From JAUWTJ01 sp965603015 (lineage in GTDB: Bacteria > Pseudomonadota > Alphaproteobacteria > M2410), in the NCBI GenBank assembly GCA_965603015.1, contig CBFDBJ010000031.1, positions 1 to 36,040 of the forward strand: a stretch of 36,040 bases of DNA, read 5' to 3'. Each line of letters begins with the position of its first letter. Position 1 is the first letter of the stretch. Shown one piece after another: positions 9,138-18,482 of this stretch. Position numbers and translations under genes: made by a program. The notes below the pieces were generated by a model. The model was not told where the DNA came from. It searched no databases and saw nothing but the letters and a program-made list of their open reading frames with translations.

Positions 9138-9590
9138 ATTTTTGACGCAGCCTCTTAGCTCTGCACTCTTCCTGTTTGTTGATTTTTAAACTTGCCCACC
9201 GGCATGCGCCTGGCTCGACAAATGTGAGCCTGAGGTATTCCTCGTGCTCGATCAAAATTTCTCTGATAAATTGGTCCGCTGACACTTTTGTCAGTTTCCA
9301 GACCAGCATTTTCTTTCGGTTTCAAATCTGTGTTGCTTTTTCCTCTGCAAGGCAGTGGAAAAATCCAGAAGGCAGGGAACCGGATCCCTCTCCTTCAACT
9401 GAACTCAATCTCTCCTGAGATCTACCTCAAGCCACCTGTCTCATATGGCGGTTCTACTGACCGACAGGCAGCGAAGTCATTCTTACTCATAAAACCCCGC
9501 AGCCGTAATCTACCCAACCTGCAGCACCTTTCCAACACTTATTTTCACCTGGGACCTTGTGTCCTGCCGGTTTTCCATATTCTCACCGCT
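9138..9590. other. Long intergenic gap between prmC and the DUF4167 gene
   Basis: These 453 bp hold no gene that I can support. Visible structure: an inverted repeat CTGACA/TGTCAG (9279-9284 and 9289-9294), and an imperfect nested hairpin (CCTGT 9435-9439 with ACAGG 9464-9468; inner CGGT 9449-9452 with ACCG 9460-9463). A minus-strand frame of 83 codons (9058-9309) overlaps the DUF4167 start out of frame and is not accepted. The gap must carry the DUF4167 promoter if that gene is not read through from prmC; I find no clear -35/-10 pair. Confidence 0.5.
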
Positions 9591-10493
9591 TCAAGCCTCT
9601 ATCTTGCCGCTAATTGGCGGTTCGGCCGTGATACAGCGCGAGATGTTGTTCAAATCCGGCACATATTTCACCGCCTGAAACCCCTCTTCCTCGAGGATGG
9701 CTTTGGCGACCTGAGCCTGTCCAAGACCGATTTCAGCGCAAAACAGCCCAGGACTGGAGAGAAGACGGACCGCATCCGGCGCGATAAGACGCAACGGACC
9801 CAGGCCATCGGGCCCGCCATCGAGAGCGCCCGCAGGTTCGAACCGGACCACATCGGGCATCAGATCGGTCATATCGGCAGTATTGATATAGGGCGGATTG
9901 GTGACGATCACATCAAAGGGTTCGTCAAGGCCCGCCGCCCAATTGCCCTGCACAAAGTGCGCGCGGGTCGCCAGACCCAGACCCCTCGCGTTCTGCCTGG
10001 CCACATCAAGCGCGAGGGCGGACCGGTCGATGCCGATGCCGCTTGCTTCAGGGCAGGCGTGCAGCAGAGCCAGAAGAATAGCGCCGGACCCGGTGCCCAA
10101 ATCCAGAATGCGCGGCGGGTGAGTTAGCTCGCGGCAAAAGCCGAGCGCGACCTCAATGAGCGTTTCGGTATCCGGTCTGGGAATGAGCGTGTCGGACGTA
10201 ACCTTGAACGACAGGCCGAAGAACTCCTTTTCCCCGACAAGATAGGCAACAGGTTCATGAGCAAGGCGGCGCTCAACGAGCGCGTCAAACCTTTCCCACT
10301 CCGCCTGACTGAGTTCGCGGGCCTCTTCAACAATCAGCTCCTCGCGCGTGAGACCGGTGACATGGCCCAGCAATACTCGCGCATCAAGCGCGCTGCTCTG
10401 GCAGTTTGACCCGGCAAGCCTTGAGCGCCCGTGAGCAAGCGCCGCCCTGATGGTTTGCCCGCCTGCTTTGTTATGCAGAAGATCCCGGGTCAC
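9591..10493 (-). CDS. prmC: Peptide chain release factor N5-glutamine methyltransferase
   Basis: PrmC (HemK) methylates the glutamine of the GGQ motif in release factors, using SAM. The 300-aa protein has an N-terminal helical domain, SAM motif I DLGTGSGA (131-138), and the diagnostic NPPY motif (199-202) that holds the target glutamine. Its start overlaps the stop of prfA by 4 bases (ATGA), so enzyme and substrate are translationally coupled, as in many bacteria. Confidence 0.96.
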   Translation of the reverse strand: MTRDLLHNKAGGQTIRAALAHGRSRLAGSNCQSSALDARVLLGHVTGLTREELIVEEARELSQAEWERFDALVERRLAHEPVAYLVGEKEFFGLSFKVTSDTLIPRPDTETLIEVALGFCRELTHPPRILDLGTGSGAILLALLHACPEASGIGIDRSALALDVARQNARGLGLATRAHFVQGNWAAGLDEPFDVIVTNPPYINTADMTDLMPDVVRFEPAGALDGGPDGLGPLRLIAPDAVRLLSSPGLFCAEIGLGQAQVAKAILEEEGFQAVKYVPDLNNISRCITAEPPISGKIEA

Positions 10494-11566
10494 ATGCCGT
10501 CCAGATCCGCAAGGCGGCTGGCCTGGTCCTCGGCTATTAAAGGCGCAATCAATTCCTCAAGAGCGTCGCCCGCGATAACACGGTCGAGTTTGTAAAGGGT
10601 GAGATTGATCCTGTGATCGGTCACCCGTCCTTGCGGGAAATTGTAGGTCCTGATCCGCTCGGAACGATCACCGGACCCGACCTGGCCCTTGCGATCCTCT
10701 GCGCGCACTGCATCAAGGCGTGAGCGCTCCAGCTCATAGACGCGGGAGCGCAGGACGATCATCGCCTTGGCGCGATTTTTGTGCTGGGATTTTTCATCCT
10801 GCTGGGAAACCACAATACCTGTCGGCAAGTGTGTTATGCGAACGGCGCTGTCGGTTGTGTTGACAGACTGGCCGCCGGGTCCCGAGGCGCGGAAGATATC
10901 CACTCGAAGATCCTTGTCATCAATATTGACATCGACTTCCTCGGCTTCGGGCAGGACGGCAACCGTGGCCGCCGAGGTGTGAATCCGGCCCCCGGATTCT
11001 GTTTCAGGCACGCGCTGCACCCGGTGCACGCCCGACTCAAATTTCAGACGGCGAAAAACGCCCGCACCGGTTATGGAGGCGATAATTTCCTTATAGCCCC
11101 CCTGGTCGGCATCGCTCGCGCTCATGATTTCGACTTTCCAGCCATTGAGATCCGCGTAACGTGAATACATGCGGAAAAGATCTCCAGCGAAGAGGCCGGC
11201 TTCATCGCCGCCGGTTCCGGCCCGCACTTCAAGAATGGCGCTTTTTTCATCTGCTGCATCTTTTGGCAACAGAAGGATACTCAGCTCACGTTCTTTTTCG
11301 ACCTCATCATCCTTGAGCACCTTTAGCTCGTCCCCGGCCATGTCACGCATTTCTTCGTCCGCGTCACCATCAGCCAGTATTTCTTCCAGATCTGCTATCT
11401 CGGCAGTTGCGGCGTTCATCCGTCTGATCGCCGCAACAACCGGCATCAGCTCGGAATATTCCTTTGACAATTTGACGTAGTCTTCCGGCGAGAGGTCAGA
11501 CGACATCTCCGCTTCGATCGCTTCAAAGCGATCAACAAGGCGGGCCATTTTTTCGGCTGGGATCAC
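10490..11566 (-). CDS. prfA: Peptide chain release factor 1
   Basis: RF1 recognises UAA and UAG in the ribosomal A site and triggers peptide release. The 358-aa protein has the GGQ motif (231-233) in ASGPGGQSVNTTDSAVR and the codon-recognition PxT tripeptide as PET (187-189) within VQRVPETESGGRIHTS, which marks RF1 rather than RF2. The start is GTG at 11566, about 11 bases after AGGAA; an ATG six codons downstream lacks a ribosome binding site and would give a shorter N-terminus than usual. Next to ispG upstream (32-base gap) and overlapping prmC downstream. Confidence 0.97.
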   Translation of the reverse strand: MIPAEKMARLVDRFEAIEAEMSSDLSPEDYVKLSKEYSELMPVVAAIRRMNAATAEIADLEEILADGDADEEMRDMAGDELKVLKDDEVEKERELSILLLPKDAADEKSAILEVRAGTGGDEAGLFAGDLFRMYSRYADLNGWKVEIMSASDADQGGYKEIIASITGAGVFRRLKFESGVHRVQRVPETESGGRIHTSAATVAVLPEAEEVDVNIDDKDLRVDIFRASGPGGQSVNTTDSAVRITHLPTGIVVSQQDEKSQHKNRAKAMIVLRSRVYELERSRLDAVRAEDRKGQVGSGDRSERIRTYNFPQGRVTDHRINLTLYKLDRVIAGDALEELIAPLIAEDQASRLADLDGM

Positions 11567-11598
11567 GGGTGTCAGTTCCTGTCAGTTTAAACGGGGCT

Positions 11599-12708
11599 TC
11601 AAGGCCGGGTAGCCTCAGCCTCTATTTCCAAAGCCTTCTTTTCAACAAGCTCGACGACGTGATCAATCATGTTTTCATTTTGAACCTTGTGGTCAGTGAC
11701 GCCCGACAGGTAGACCATGGCCGACCCCGCACCGCCGCCGGTGACGCCAATTTCTGTGTGCGCGGCTTCTCCGGGTCCATTTACCACACAGCCCATAATG
11801 GAAACGCTCATGGGTGTCGAGATATGAGCCAGTTTTTCTTCCAGGATGCTCACGGTCTTGACCACGTCAAAGCCCTGGCGAGCGCACGAGGGGCACGAGA
11901 CGATGTTGACGCCGCGGTGCCGGAGTCCGAGAGATTTCAGGATCTCGAACCCGGCCTTGATCTCCTCGACCGGATCGGCCGACAGCGACACCCGAATGGT
12001 GTCGCCAACCCCCGCCCACAGAAGCGATCCGATGCCGATGGCAGACTTCACGGTGCCGGACGTCAGGCCGCCAGCTTCTGTAATACCCAGATGCAATGGA
12101 TACTTGCAGGCATCGGCAAGGCCATAATAGGCGGCAACGGACAGGAAGATATCGGAGGCCTTTACACTGATCTTGAAATTATCAAAATTGTTGTCTTCCA
12201 GAATGCGGGCGTGATCGAGAGCGCTTTCCACCATTGCTTCCGGACAGGGCTCACCATATTTTTCGAGCAGGTCACGCTCAAGACTGCCGGCATTGACGCC
12301 GATCCGCATGGAAGCGCCATTGGCCTTTGCGGCGGCAACCACTTCACGCACCCGCTCTGCGGATCCGATATTACCGGGATTGATCCTGAGGCAGGCGGCG
12401 CCGGCGTCGGCAGCTTCAATGGCGCGTTTATAATGGAAATGGATGTCCGCAACGATGGGAACATTGGAGGCCTCGACGATCTGCGCCATGGCGGCCGTGG
12501 ACGCAACGTCGGGGCACGAGACCCGAACGATATCAGCGCCCGCCTCCTCAAGATCACGAATTTGGGCGATGGTCGCCGCCGCATCGCTGGTCAGTGTGTT
12601 GGTCATGGACTGAACAGATATCGGCGCATCGCCGCCAACGGCGACGTTGCCGACCATCACGGTAGCGGTCTTGCGGCGCATTATGTCTCGATAGGGCCTG
12701 ACACTCAT
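11599..12708 (-). CDS. ispG: (E)-4-hydroxy-3-methylbut-2-enyl-diphosphate synthase
   Basis: IspG (GcpE) converts MEcPP to HMBPP in the MEP isoprenoid pathway using a [4Fe-4S] cluster. The 369-aa protein shows the cluster ligands C272 and C275 (SCPSC) and C307 (MGCVVNGPGE), plus the following conserved Glu at 314. The open frame extends upstream to 12915, into rodZ, but homology begins at MSVRPYRDIMRRKT, so ATG 12708 is the start. It lies 103 bp downstream of rodZ. Isoprenoid precursors also feed ubiquinone made by UbiG, encoded nearby. Confidence 0.97.
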   Translation of the reverse strand: MSVRPYRDIMRRKTATVMVGNVAVGGDAPISVQSMTNTLTSDAAATIAQIRDLEEAGADIVRVSCPDVASTAAMAQIVEASNVPIVADIHFHYKRAIEAADAGAACLRINPGNIGSAERVREVVAAAKANGASMRIGVNAGSLERDLLEKYGEPCPEAMVESALDHARILEDNNFDNFKISVKASDIFLSVAAYYGLADACKYPLHLGITEAGGLTSGTVKSAIGIGSLLWAGVGDTIRVSLSADPVEEIKAGFEILKSLGLRHRGVNIVSCPSCARQGFDVVKTVSILEEKLAHISTPMSVSIMGCVVNGPGEAAHTEIGVTGGGAGSAMVYLSGVTDHKVQNENMIDHVVELVEKKALEIEAEATRP

Positions 12709-12772
12709 ATTAATCGTTGCACTCGTTTTGGGGATGACTTTGGGGGACAATGTCCCTTTTTTCACCAAAGGA

Positions 12773-12795
12773 GAAGGTTTTCTTTGGCGCGCGCA
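12773..12795. other. Hairpin-forming sequences between rodZ and ispG
   Basis: The 12709-12811 gap contains an inverted repeat CCAAAG...CTTTGG (12773-12795, extended by G-U and A-T pairs) and a second palindrome GGGACAATGTCCC (12748-12760). Neither is followed by a T-run on the minus strand, so they are not clear terminators. They may modulate ispG expression or be processing sites; this is inference. Confidence 0.35.
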
Positions 12796-12811
12796 GAGGA
12801 AGGACAGCCAG

Positions 12812-13738
12812 CTAACGGCCACCAAGCAGGACATCGGGGTCGAGCTTCGCGCCGCCAAGCGCATCGCCGTCCTTGCCCAGACGGCGGATATAGTTGCCAT
12901 CCACGTATATTTCAAGATCGCCGGCGTTGCGGGTCAGGATCCTTATGTCACCGCGGTTCGGCGGGGCATAGCTGTCGCCAGCCTTGAGGACCCGCTCGAA
13001 CATGACCTGGGCCCCGACCTCAACACGCAGCCAGACATCGCTCAAAGCTTTTACGCGCAGGCGCCCATCGTAGTTTTCACTGCCCCAAAAGGTCCCGTCG
13101 GGAACCTCTGCATTCGGGACTGAGGTCACGGGTTCGCCCGCTTCAACGTCCGGCTCGACAGCTGCACCAACAAGCGCGTCACCGGTACCCGGGACCGAAG
13201 GTGACTGGAAGACCGCTTTGGGCAGATCGGGCTGGAAAGCATCAAGCACCTCGTCGCCTTCACCCACCGCCGTATCGGCCATACGCCAGACCGAGATGGC
13301 AAGCAGCAGTGTCGCCGCGCCTGTTGCCAGCAGGCCCCACGGTATGCTGCGCCCTGGATCCTTGCGGGTATTGGCATTGAACTTGAGTTCTTCAGCATCG
13401 GTCATTTCGGCCTTGAACCGACGCACATATTCTTCCGCTTCGGCGCCGTGTTCCGACCCGACCAATTTGGCATAGGCCCGCACGAACCCGATTGCATAGG
13501 TCTTGCCTGGCAGCGTATCGAAATCACTTTCCTCAATGGCGCGGACAAGTTCAGGCTTGAGACGCAGTTGTTCTGCGATATCATCAATACTCTGCTTGCG
13601 TTCGGTGCGGGCAGCGCGCAGATCGGCGCCGACGGTTTCGTGATAATGCCCCTCGTCCTGGGGCTGCTCGCGAAAATGCGGCCGCCGCTTTTCGCTGTCA
13701 CCGGACTTGCGCTCTGAGTCTTGCGCCAACGCAGTCAT
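12812..13738 (-). CDS. rodZ: RodZ-like cytoskeletal/cell-shape protein
   Basis: A 308-aa bitopic membrane protein. The N-terminal helix-turn-helix domain of the RodZ type (about 34-105, VGADLRAARTERKQSIDDIAEQL) is followed by one transmembrane segment (about 132-152) and a periplasmic C-terminal DUF4115 domain (about 235-305). RodZ links MreB filaments to the wall-elongation machinery. The start has AGGGG five bases upstream. RodZ directly upstream of ispG is a widespread bacterial arrangement. It lies 98 bp downstream of ptsP. Confidence 0.92.
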   Translation of the reverse strand: MTALAQDSERKSGDSEKRRPHFREQPQDEGHYHETVGADLRAARTERKQSIDDIAEQLRLKPELVRAIEESDFDTLPGKTYAIGFVRAYAKLVGSEHGAEAEEYVRRFKAEMTDAEELKFNANTRKDPGRSIPWGLLATGAATLLLAISVWRMADTAVGEGDEVLDAFQPDLPKAVFQSPSVPGTGDALVGAAVEPDVEAGEPVTSVPNAEVPDGTFWGSENYDGRLRVKALSDVWLRVEVGAQVMFERVLKAGDSYAPPNRGDIRILTRNAGDLEIYVDGNYIRRLGKDGDALGGAKLDPDVLLGGR

Positions 13739-13836
13739 TGTCCCCTGAACTTTCCCTTGAGTGAGCTGACGTCAATCATGCCATACCCCTGCATTATGCA
13801 CCGGTTTGGTAAATAAATCGCGTTCCCGGTTAAAAA

Positions 13837-16107
13837 TCAACTGAGGACCACATTATTGGCCGAGGCAAAGGCCAGAAGGTCGCCGCGCACCGAATGGTCG
13901 CCGCGTGTTTTGAGGCGTTTGACTTCCTTCGCTGCGGCCTTTGTATCAAGGCTGCGCAGCATCGCCTTGACGGGGCCGATGGCGGCCGGCGCCATGGATA
14001 TCCGACGAAACCCCAGGCCAAGCAGGGCCATGGCCTCGAGCGGGTCGCCGGCCATTTCGCCACACAGAGACAGCGGGATTTTGGCCTTGTCGGCTTTGGC
14101 AACGATTTCGGACAGGAAGGCCAGCACCGGCGGGCTCAGGCGGTCATAGCGATCGACAAGCTGCGGGTTGGCGCGGTCTGCGGCAAACAGGAATTGCAAC
14201 AGGTCATTGGACCCGATGGAGATGAAGTCTGTCTCGGCGAAAAGCGGCCCGAGCTGCCAGGCCAGCGCCGGGACCTCGAGCATGGTGCCGATGTTGATTT
14301 CTTTCGGGAGCGCGCGCCCCTTTCGTTCAAGACGGCCGATTTCCTTGTTGACCAGCGCTTTTGCCTCAACGAATTCGGCGACCTCGGCAATCATCGGGAA
14401 CATGACATTGAGCGTCCTGCCCGCACCGGCCGCCAGCATGGCGCGGATCTGATAGCGCAACAGCCCCGGCCGGGCGAGCGCGAGGCGAATGGCGCGGAAG
14501 CCCAGCGCCGGATTTTCTTCCCATTCCGTCGGCAGATAGGGCAGGACCTTGTCAGACCCCAGATCAACGGTGCGGAACACCACAGGCTTGTCGTCTGCGG
14601 CATCAAGAACAGCGCGGTAAAACTCGGTTTGCTCGCCAAGCCGCGGCATGCGCGCGCCGATCATAAACTGCAGTTCGGTGCGAAACAGCCCGATGCCCGA
14701 TGCGTTGGTTTCGTCCAGATGCGGCAAATCAACAATAAGCCCGGCATTGATATTCAGATCGATCCTGACGCCGTCGAGGGTGACAGCCTCGAGGTCTCGT
14801 TCAGCAGCATAGCGCGCCTGACGCGCGGCGCGCAGTTGTTGCTTGTGATCGTAAGCTTCAAGAACATCGGTCCGGGGGCGAATATGCACTTCACCGTTCT
14901 GGCCATCAACAATCAGATGATCATCCGGCTCGATGCGGTCAACCGCGCCGGCGACCCGCCCGACCAGCGGGATATCAAGAGCCTTGGCAACAATCGAGAC
15001 GTGGGCGGTGGCGGAGCCTTCTTCAAGCACCACGCCGATGAGTTTGTCGCGGTCATATTCGAGCAATTCAGCAGGGCCAAGGTTACGCGCCACGAGCACC
15101 GCGTCCCGGGTGAGCCGCGGGATTGTCTCATAGCCCATCAGATGGCGCAGCAGGCGGTTGGCCAGATCATCGAAGTCGTGCATGCGTTCGCGCAGATAGG
15201 GATCCGGTGTGTTCGACAACCGTGCCCGGGTTTCGATCTGCAGGCGCTCGACCGCACCCTCTGCGGACATGCCGCCAATAATGGCCTCGCGCATGCGGTT
15301 GCGCCAGCCACGATCATGGGCGAACATGCGGTAGGCCTCCAGAACATCCCTCGGGTCGCCGCTGAGGTGTTGGTCTGCGGCGGCGAGCAAGTCATCAACC
15401 GAAGATTTGAGCCCCTCCAGCGCCACCTCGAGCCGTTCCAGTTCCTGCTCAATGTCGTCGGCAAACAGGTTTGTCACCTCGACGCGCGGCTGGTGCAAAA
15501 CCGCATGGCCAACGGCAAGCCCGTCGGCAAAGGACCTGCCCGTCAGATGCAGCGGCGCGTCGGAGCGCAGATCCTCGCCCATATATTCATCATCGCCGAG
15601 CAGATCCGCCGAGGCATTCATCTCGGCCAGCACCATGGCGACGATCTCGAGGGTCTCGACCTCCTCGTCGCTGTAGTATTTCTTGACCTGGTTCTGCACA
15701 ACCAGAACGCCGGTCATCAGACCACCGCGCAGGACCGGGACCCCGAGAAACGACTGGAAGATTTCCTCGCCGGTTTCCGGCCGATAGGCAAATTCCGGGT
15801 GCGTCGGGGCATCGGACAGGTTGAGTGGCCGCGAGGTCTCGGCGATATGGCCGACCAGCCCCTCGCCTACCTTCAGCATGGTTTTGTGAACCGCCTCGGC
15901 GTTGAGGCCTTCGGTGGCGAACAGCTCAAGGTCGCCGGTGGCGCGCAGCAGATAGACGGAACAGACCTCGGCCACCATGTTGACGGCGATCATGCGTACG
16001 ATTTGATCGAGACGGCCCTGCGGCGAATGGCGCCCCGCCATCAGCGCGCGCAGCTGTTTCAGAATAACTCTGGGCCCGGGCACACCGCTCCGGTCAGACA
16101 GTGGCAT
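13837..16107 (-). CDS. ptsP: Phosphoenolpyruvate-protein phosphotransferase, nitrogen PTS (EI-Ntr)
   Basis: PtsP takes phosphate from PEP and passes it to NPr, starting the regulatory nitrogen PTS. The 756-aa protein has an N-terminal GAF domain (about 25-165), which distinguishes it from sugar EI, then the PEP-utiliser N and swivelling domains with active-site H369 in GSATAHVSI, and a TIM barrel with the catalytic Cys682 (LSLCGEM). Its ATG overlaps the lysC stop by one base (TAATG), so the two are co-translated; this pairing is common in Alphaproteobacteria. Confidence 0.96.
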   Translation of the reverse strand: MPLSDRSGVPGPRVILKQLRALMAGRHSPQGRLDQIVRMIAVNMVAEVCSVYLLRATGDLELFATEGLNAEAVHKTMLKVGEGLVGHIAETSRPLNLSDAPTHPEFAYRPETGEEIFQSFLGVPVLRGGLMTGVLVVQNQVKKYYSDEEVETLEIVAMVLAEMNASADLLGDDEYMGEDLRSDAPLHLTGRSFADGLAVGHAVLHQPRVEVTNLFADDIEQELERLEVALEGLKSSVDDLLAAADQHLSGDPRDVLEAYRMFAHDRGWRNRMREAIIGGMSAEGAVERLQIETRARLSNTPDPYLRERMHDFDDLANRLLRHLMGYETIPRLTRDAVLVARNLGPAELLEYDRDKLIGVVLEEGSATAHVSIVAKALDIPLVGRVAGAVDRIEPDDHLIVDGQNGEVHIRPRTDVLEAYDHKQQLRAARQARYAAERDLEAVTLDGVRIDLNINAGLIVDLPHLDETNASGIGLFRTELQFMIGARMPRLGEQTEFYRAVLDAADDKPVVFRTVDLGSDKVLPYLPTEWEENPALGFRAIRLALARPGLLRYQIRAMLAAGAGRTLNVMFPMIAEVAEFVEAKALVNKEIGRLERKGRALPKEINIGTMLEVPALAWQLGPLFAETDFISIGSNDLLQFLFAADRANPQLVDRYDRLSPPVLAFLSEIVAKADKAKIPLSLCGEMAGDPLEAMALLGLGFRRISMAPAAIGPVKAMLRSLDTKAAAKEVKRLKTRGDHSVRGDLLAFASANNVVLS

Positions 16108-17351
16108 TAATCAGCATCCAGATCATAAGCCGTATGGAGAGCCCGCACGGCGAGCTCGGTATATTCACTTTCGATGAGCACACTCACCTTGATTTCAGAG
16201 GTCGAGATGACAAGAATATTGATGCCTTTTTCAGCCAGGGTCTCGAACATCTTGCGCGCCACGCCGCCGTGGGAGCGCATGCCGATCCCGACAATGGAGA
16301 TCTTCGAGACATTGGTGTCGGCAATGATCTCACCGAACTCGCCGGGCTTTGCGCCCTGCTGCAGAGCCTTGACCGCGCGGTCGACATCGATCTCGCCAAC
16401 CGTAAACGTCAGATCGGTGGTCTTGTTGTCTTCAGAGATATTCTGAACGATCATATCCACATTGACGCCGGCATTATCCAGCGCGCCAAATATATCCGCC
16501 GCGATGCCCGGCTTGTCCGGCACATCGCGCAAGGTGATTTTGGCTTCATCGCGCGAATAGGCGATGCCGCTTACGACTTGTTGTTCCACGATTTCATCCT
16601 CGTCACAAACCAGAGTTCCCGGAATATCCTCGGCCTTCATTTTGGCCGGGTCTACAAAACTGGACAGCACCTGCAAACGCACCTTGTGAACCATGGCCAG
16701 TTCAACACTGCGGGTTTGCAAGACCTTGGCCCCCTGCGAGGCCAGTTCCAGCATTTCTTCATAACCGATGCGGGCGATCTTGCGCGCTTTGGGCACAATA
16801 CGCGGGTCGGTCGTATAGACCCCGTCGACATCGGTATAGATATCACATCGATCGGCCTTCAGCGCTGCGGCAAAGGCCACCGCCGAGGTATCGGTTCCGC
16901 CGCGTCCCAGCGTCGTGATCCGGTTGTCGGGCCCCAGACCCTGAAAGCCGGCAATGATCGGCACATGACCGCGCGCGAGGCGATCTTCCAGCTCGGCGGT
17001 TTCAATATCCTCGATGCGCGCCGACGAATGGGCGCCCGTGGTGCGGATCGCGACCTGCCAGCCCATGAAGCTGCGCGCCTGGATGCCAAGCTGTTGCAGC
17101 GCCATCGCCAGAAGCCCGCTCGAGATCTGCTCACCGGCGGCGACCACCGAATCATATTCGCGCGCATCATGCAGCACGGCGACCTCACGGGTGAGCGCGA
17201 TCAGCCGGTTGGTCTCGCCGGACATGGCCGAGACCAGCACGACGACCTCGTGGCCGGCGCGGGCCTCGCGGGCGATATGGGCAGCGACATTGGCAATGCG
17301 CTCGGCGCTGCCAACCGATGTGCCACCAAATTTCAAAACCAGACGGGACAT
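16107..17351 (-). CDS. lysC: Aspartate kinase
   Basis: Aspartokinase phosphorylates aspartate, the first step to lysine, threonine, methionine and diaminopimelate. The 414-aa protein begins with the kinase signature KFGGTSVGS (7-15) and has two C-terminal ACT domains (about 265-410), typical of the feedback-regulated alpha-type enzyme. The stop overlaps the ptsP start. No strong ribosome binding site is seen before the ATG, but homology starts exactly there. The gene is divergent from ubiG across about 230 bp, in which I find no confident promoter or riboswitch. Confidence 0.97.
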   Translation of the reverse strand: MSRLVLKFGGTSVGSAERIANVAAHIAREARAGHEVVVLVSAMSGETNRLIALTREVAVLHDAREYDSVVAAGEQISSGLLAMALQQLGIQARSFMGWQVAIRTTGAHSSARIEDIETAELEDRLARGHVPIIAGFQGLGPDNRITTLGRGGTDTSAVAFAAALKADRCDIYTDVDGVYTTDPRIVPKARKIARIGYEEMLELASQGAKVLQTRSVELAMVHKVRLQVLSSFVDPAKMKAEDIPGTLVCDEDEIVEQQVVSGIAYSRDEAKITLRDVPDKPGIAADIFGALDNAGVNVDMIVQNISEDNKTTDLTFTVGEIDVDRAVKALQQGAKPGEFGEIIADTNVSKISIVGIGMRSHGGVARKMFETLAEKGINILVISTSEIKVSVLIESEYTELAVRALHTAYDLDAD

Positions 17352-17581
17352 ATTTTTCTGTTCAGGCGCGCGGGGGCGACAAATGCGGCAAGGCCAGGCG
17401 GGGGAGCCTTTCTCGCGTTGCCAGGGACCCGGCGTTCCTGTTATCTCTTTATTCCATGGTTTTGCACCCGGAGCCGATCCGATCAGGGCTCAAGGTACTT
17501 TGCGGCGCCATACATATCGGAGAGGATCACCGGAATCAAACGTGCCGGACAGCTTTGTGGTTGTTAAATCAAGGATTTCAC

Positions 17582-18436
17582 ATGTCAGCAGTGGAAAATA
17601 ACAGCGTGGAAGAGCAAAAGGCCGCCTCCCCGGAGGCTTCCGTGGATGCTTCTGTCGATCTTTCAGTGGATCCGGCGGAGGTCGAGAAATTCTCCAAAAT
17701 GGCGGCAGAGTGGTGGGATCCGCACGGTAATTTCAAGCCGCTGCACCAGCTCAACCCGGTCCGGATGACGTTTATTCGTGATCTGGTTTTTAATCATTAC
17801 AATCTGAGCGCCCGGGAGGGCTTCAGGTCCGCTTCGGCCCTTTCCGGCCTGCGCATTCTCGACATCGGGTGCGGCGGCGGCCTGCTGACCGAGCCGATGA
17901 CGCGGCTCGGCGGCGCCGTTACCGGCTCGGATGTGTCAGAGAAAAACATCAGAACCGCCTCGGTCCACGCCGAAGAGCAGGGCCTCACCATCGACTACCG
18001 GGTCGCGACGGCGGAAGAGCTGGCCAGAGAAGTGGCAAGAAACGCAAAGAGCGAAGTCGGGAGCGGCGACAGCGAACAGTACGACGTCATCACCTCGATG
18101 GAAGTGATCGAACATGTCGCCGATATCGACGCCTTCATGGAGGCCGCAGCGAGCCTCCTGAAGCCCGGCGGCATCATGTTGCTGGCCACCCTCAACCGCA
18201 CGCTCAAGTCCTATGCGCTGGCGATCATCGGCGCCGAATATATCCTGAACTGGCTGCCGCGCCACACCCACGACTGGAACCGCTTCCTGACACCAAAAGA
18301 ACTGGCCGCGCTGGTGCAGCGGCACGGACTGACGCCCGGCGAGCCGGTCGGCGTCACGCTCAACCCGCTGAGGGGCGAATGGCGCGTGTCGAAGGATGTG
18401 GCAGTGAATTATATGCTGAGCGTGACGAAGGGTTAG
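17582..18436 (+). CDS. ubiG: Bifunctional ubiquinone O-methyltransferase
   Basis: UbiG carries out both O-methylation steps of ubiquinone synthesis (3-demethylubiquinol and the 2-polyprenyl-6-hydroxyphenol type intermediate). The 284-aa protein has SAM motif I LDIGCGGGLL (93-102) and the UbiG signature FSKMAAEWWDPHGNFKPLHQLNP (from about residue 37). The open frame extends upstream to 17318, but ATG 17582 is preceded by AAGGA with six-base spacing and matches the family start. The first 30 residues are a low-complexity acidic stretch with repeated 'VDxSVD', absent from short UbiG proteins. Confidence 0.96.
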   Translation: MSAVENNSVEEQKAASPEASVDASVDLSVDPAEVEKFSKMAAEWWDPHGNFKPLHQLNPVRMTFIRDLVFNHYNLSAREGFRSASALSGLRILDIGCGGGLLTEPMTRLGGAVTGSDVSEKNIRTASVHAEEQGLTIDYRVATAEELAREVARNAKSEVGSGDSEQYDVITSMEVIEHVADIDAFMEAAASLLKPGGIMLLATLNRTLKSYALAIIGAEYILNWLPRHTHDWNRFLTPKELAALVQRHGLTPGEPVGVTLNPLRGEWRVSKDVAVNYMLSVTKG

Positions 18437-18482
18437 TGGGGCAGGGCTCCATTACTTCTGAAGACTGTTGGTTCTTGGAAGT

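Noticed and set aside
9058..9309. Minus-strand 83-codon frame overlapping the DUF4167 start
   Set aside because: The residues look protein-like in the first half, but the second half is an out-of-frame reading of the DUF4167 Asn/Gln repeat, third-position GC is lower than in neighbours, and no ribosome binding site is evident.
11569..12987. 472-codon plus-strand frame opposite ispG
   Set aside because: Shadow of a clearly real gene; its sequence has no domain and reflects antisense codon bias.
13894..16110. 738-codon plus-strand frame opposite ptsP
   Set aside because: Long antisense frames arise in GC-rich coding DNA; ptsP on the other strand has all catalytic motifs.
16101..17567. 488-codon plus-strand frame opposite lysC
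   Set aside because: Antisense shadow of lysC; no domain recognised.
17352..17581. Riboswitch (lysine or SAM) between lysC and ubiG
   Set aside because: I looked for conserved cores and saw none that I could align; a covariance-model search would settle it.
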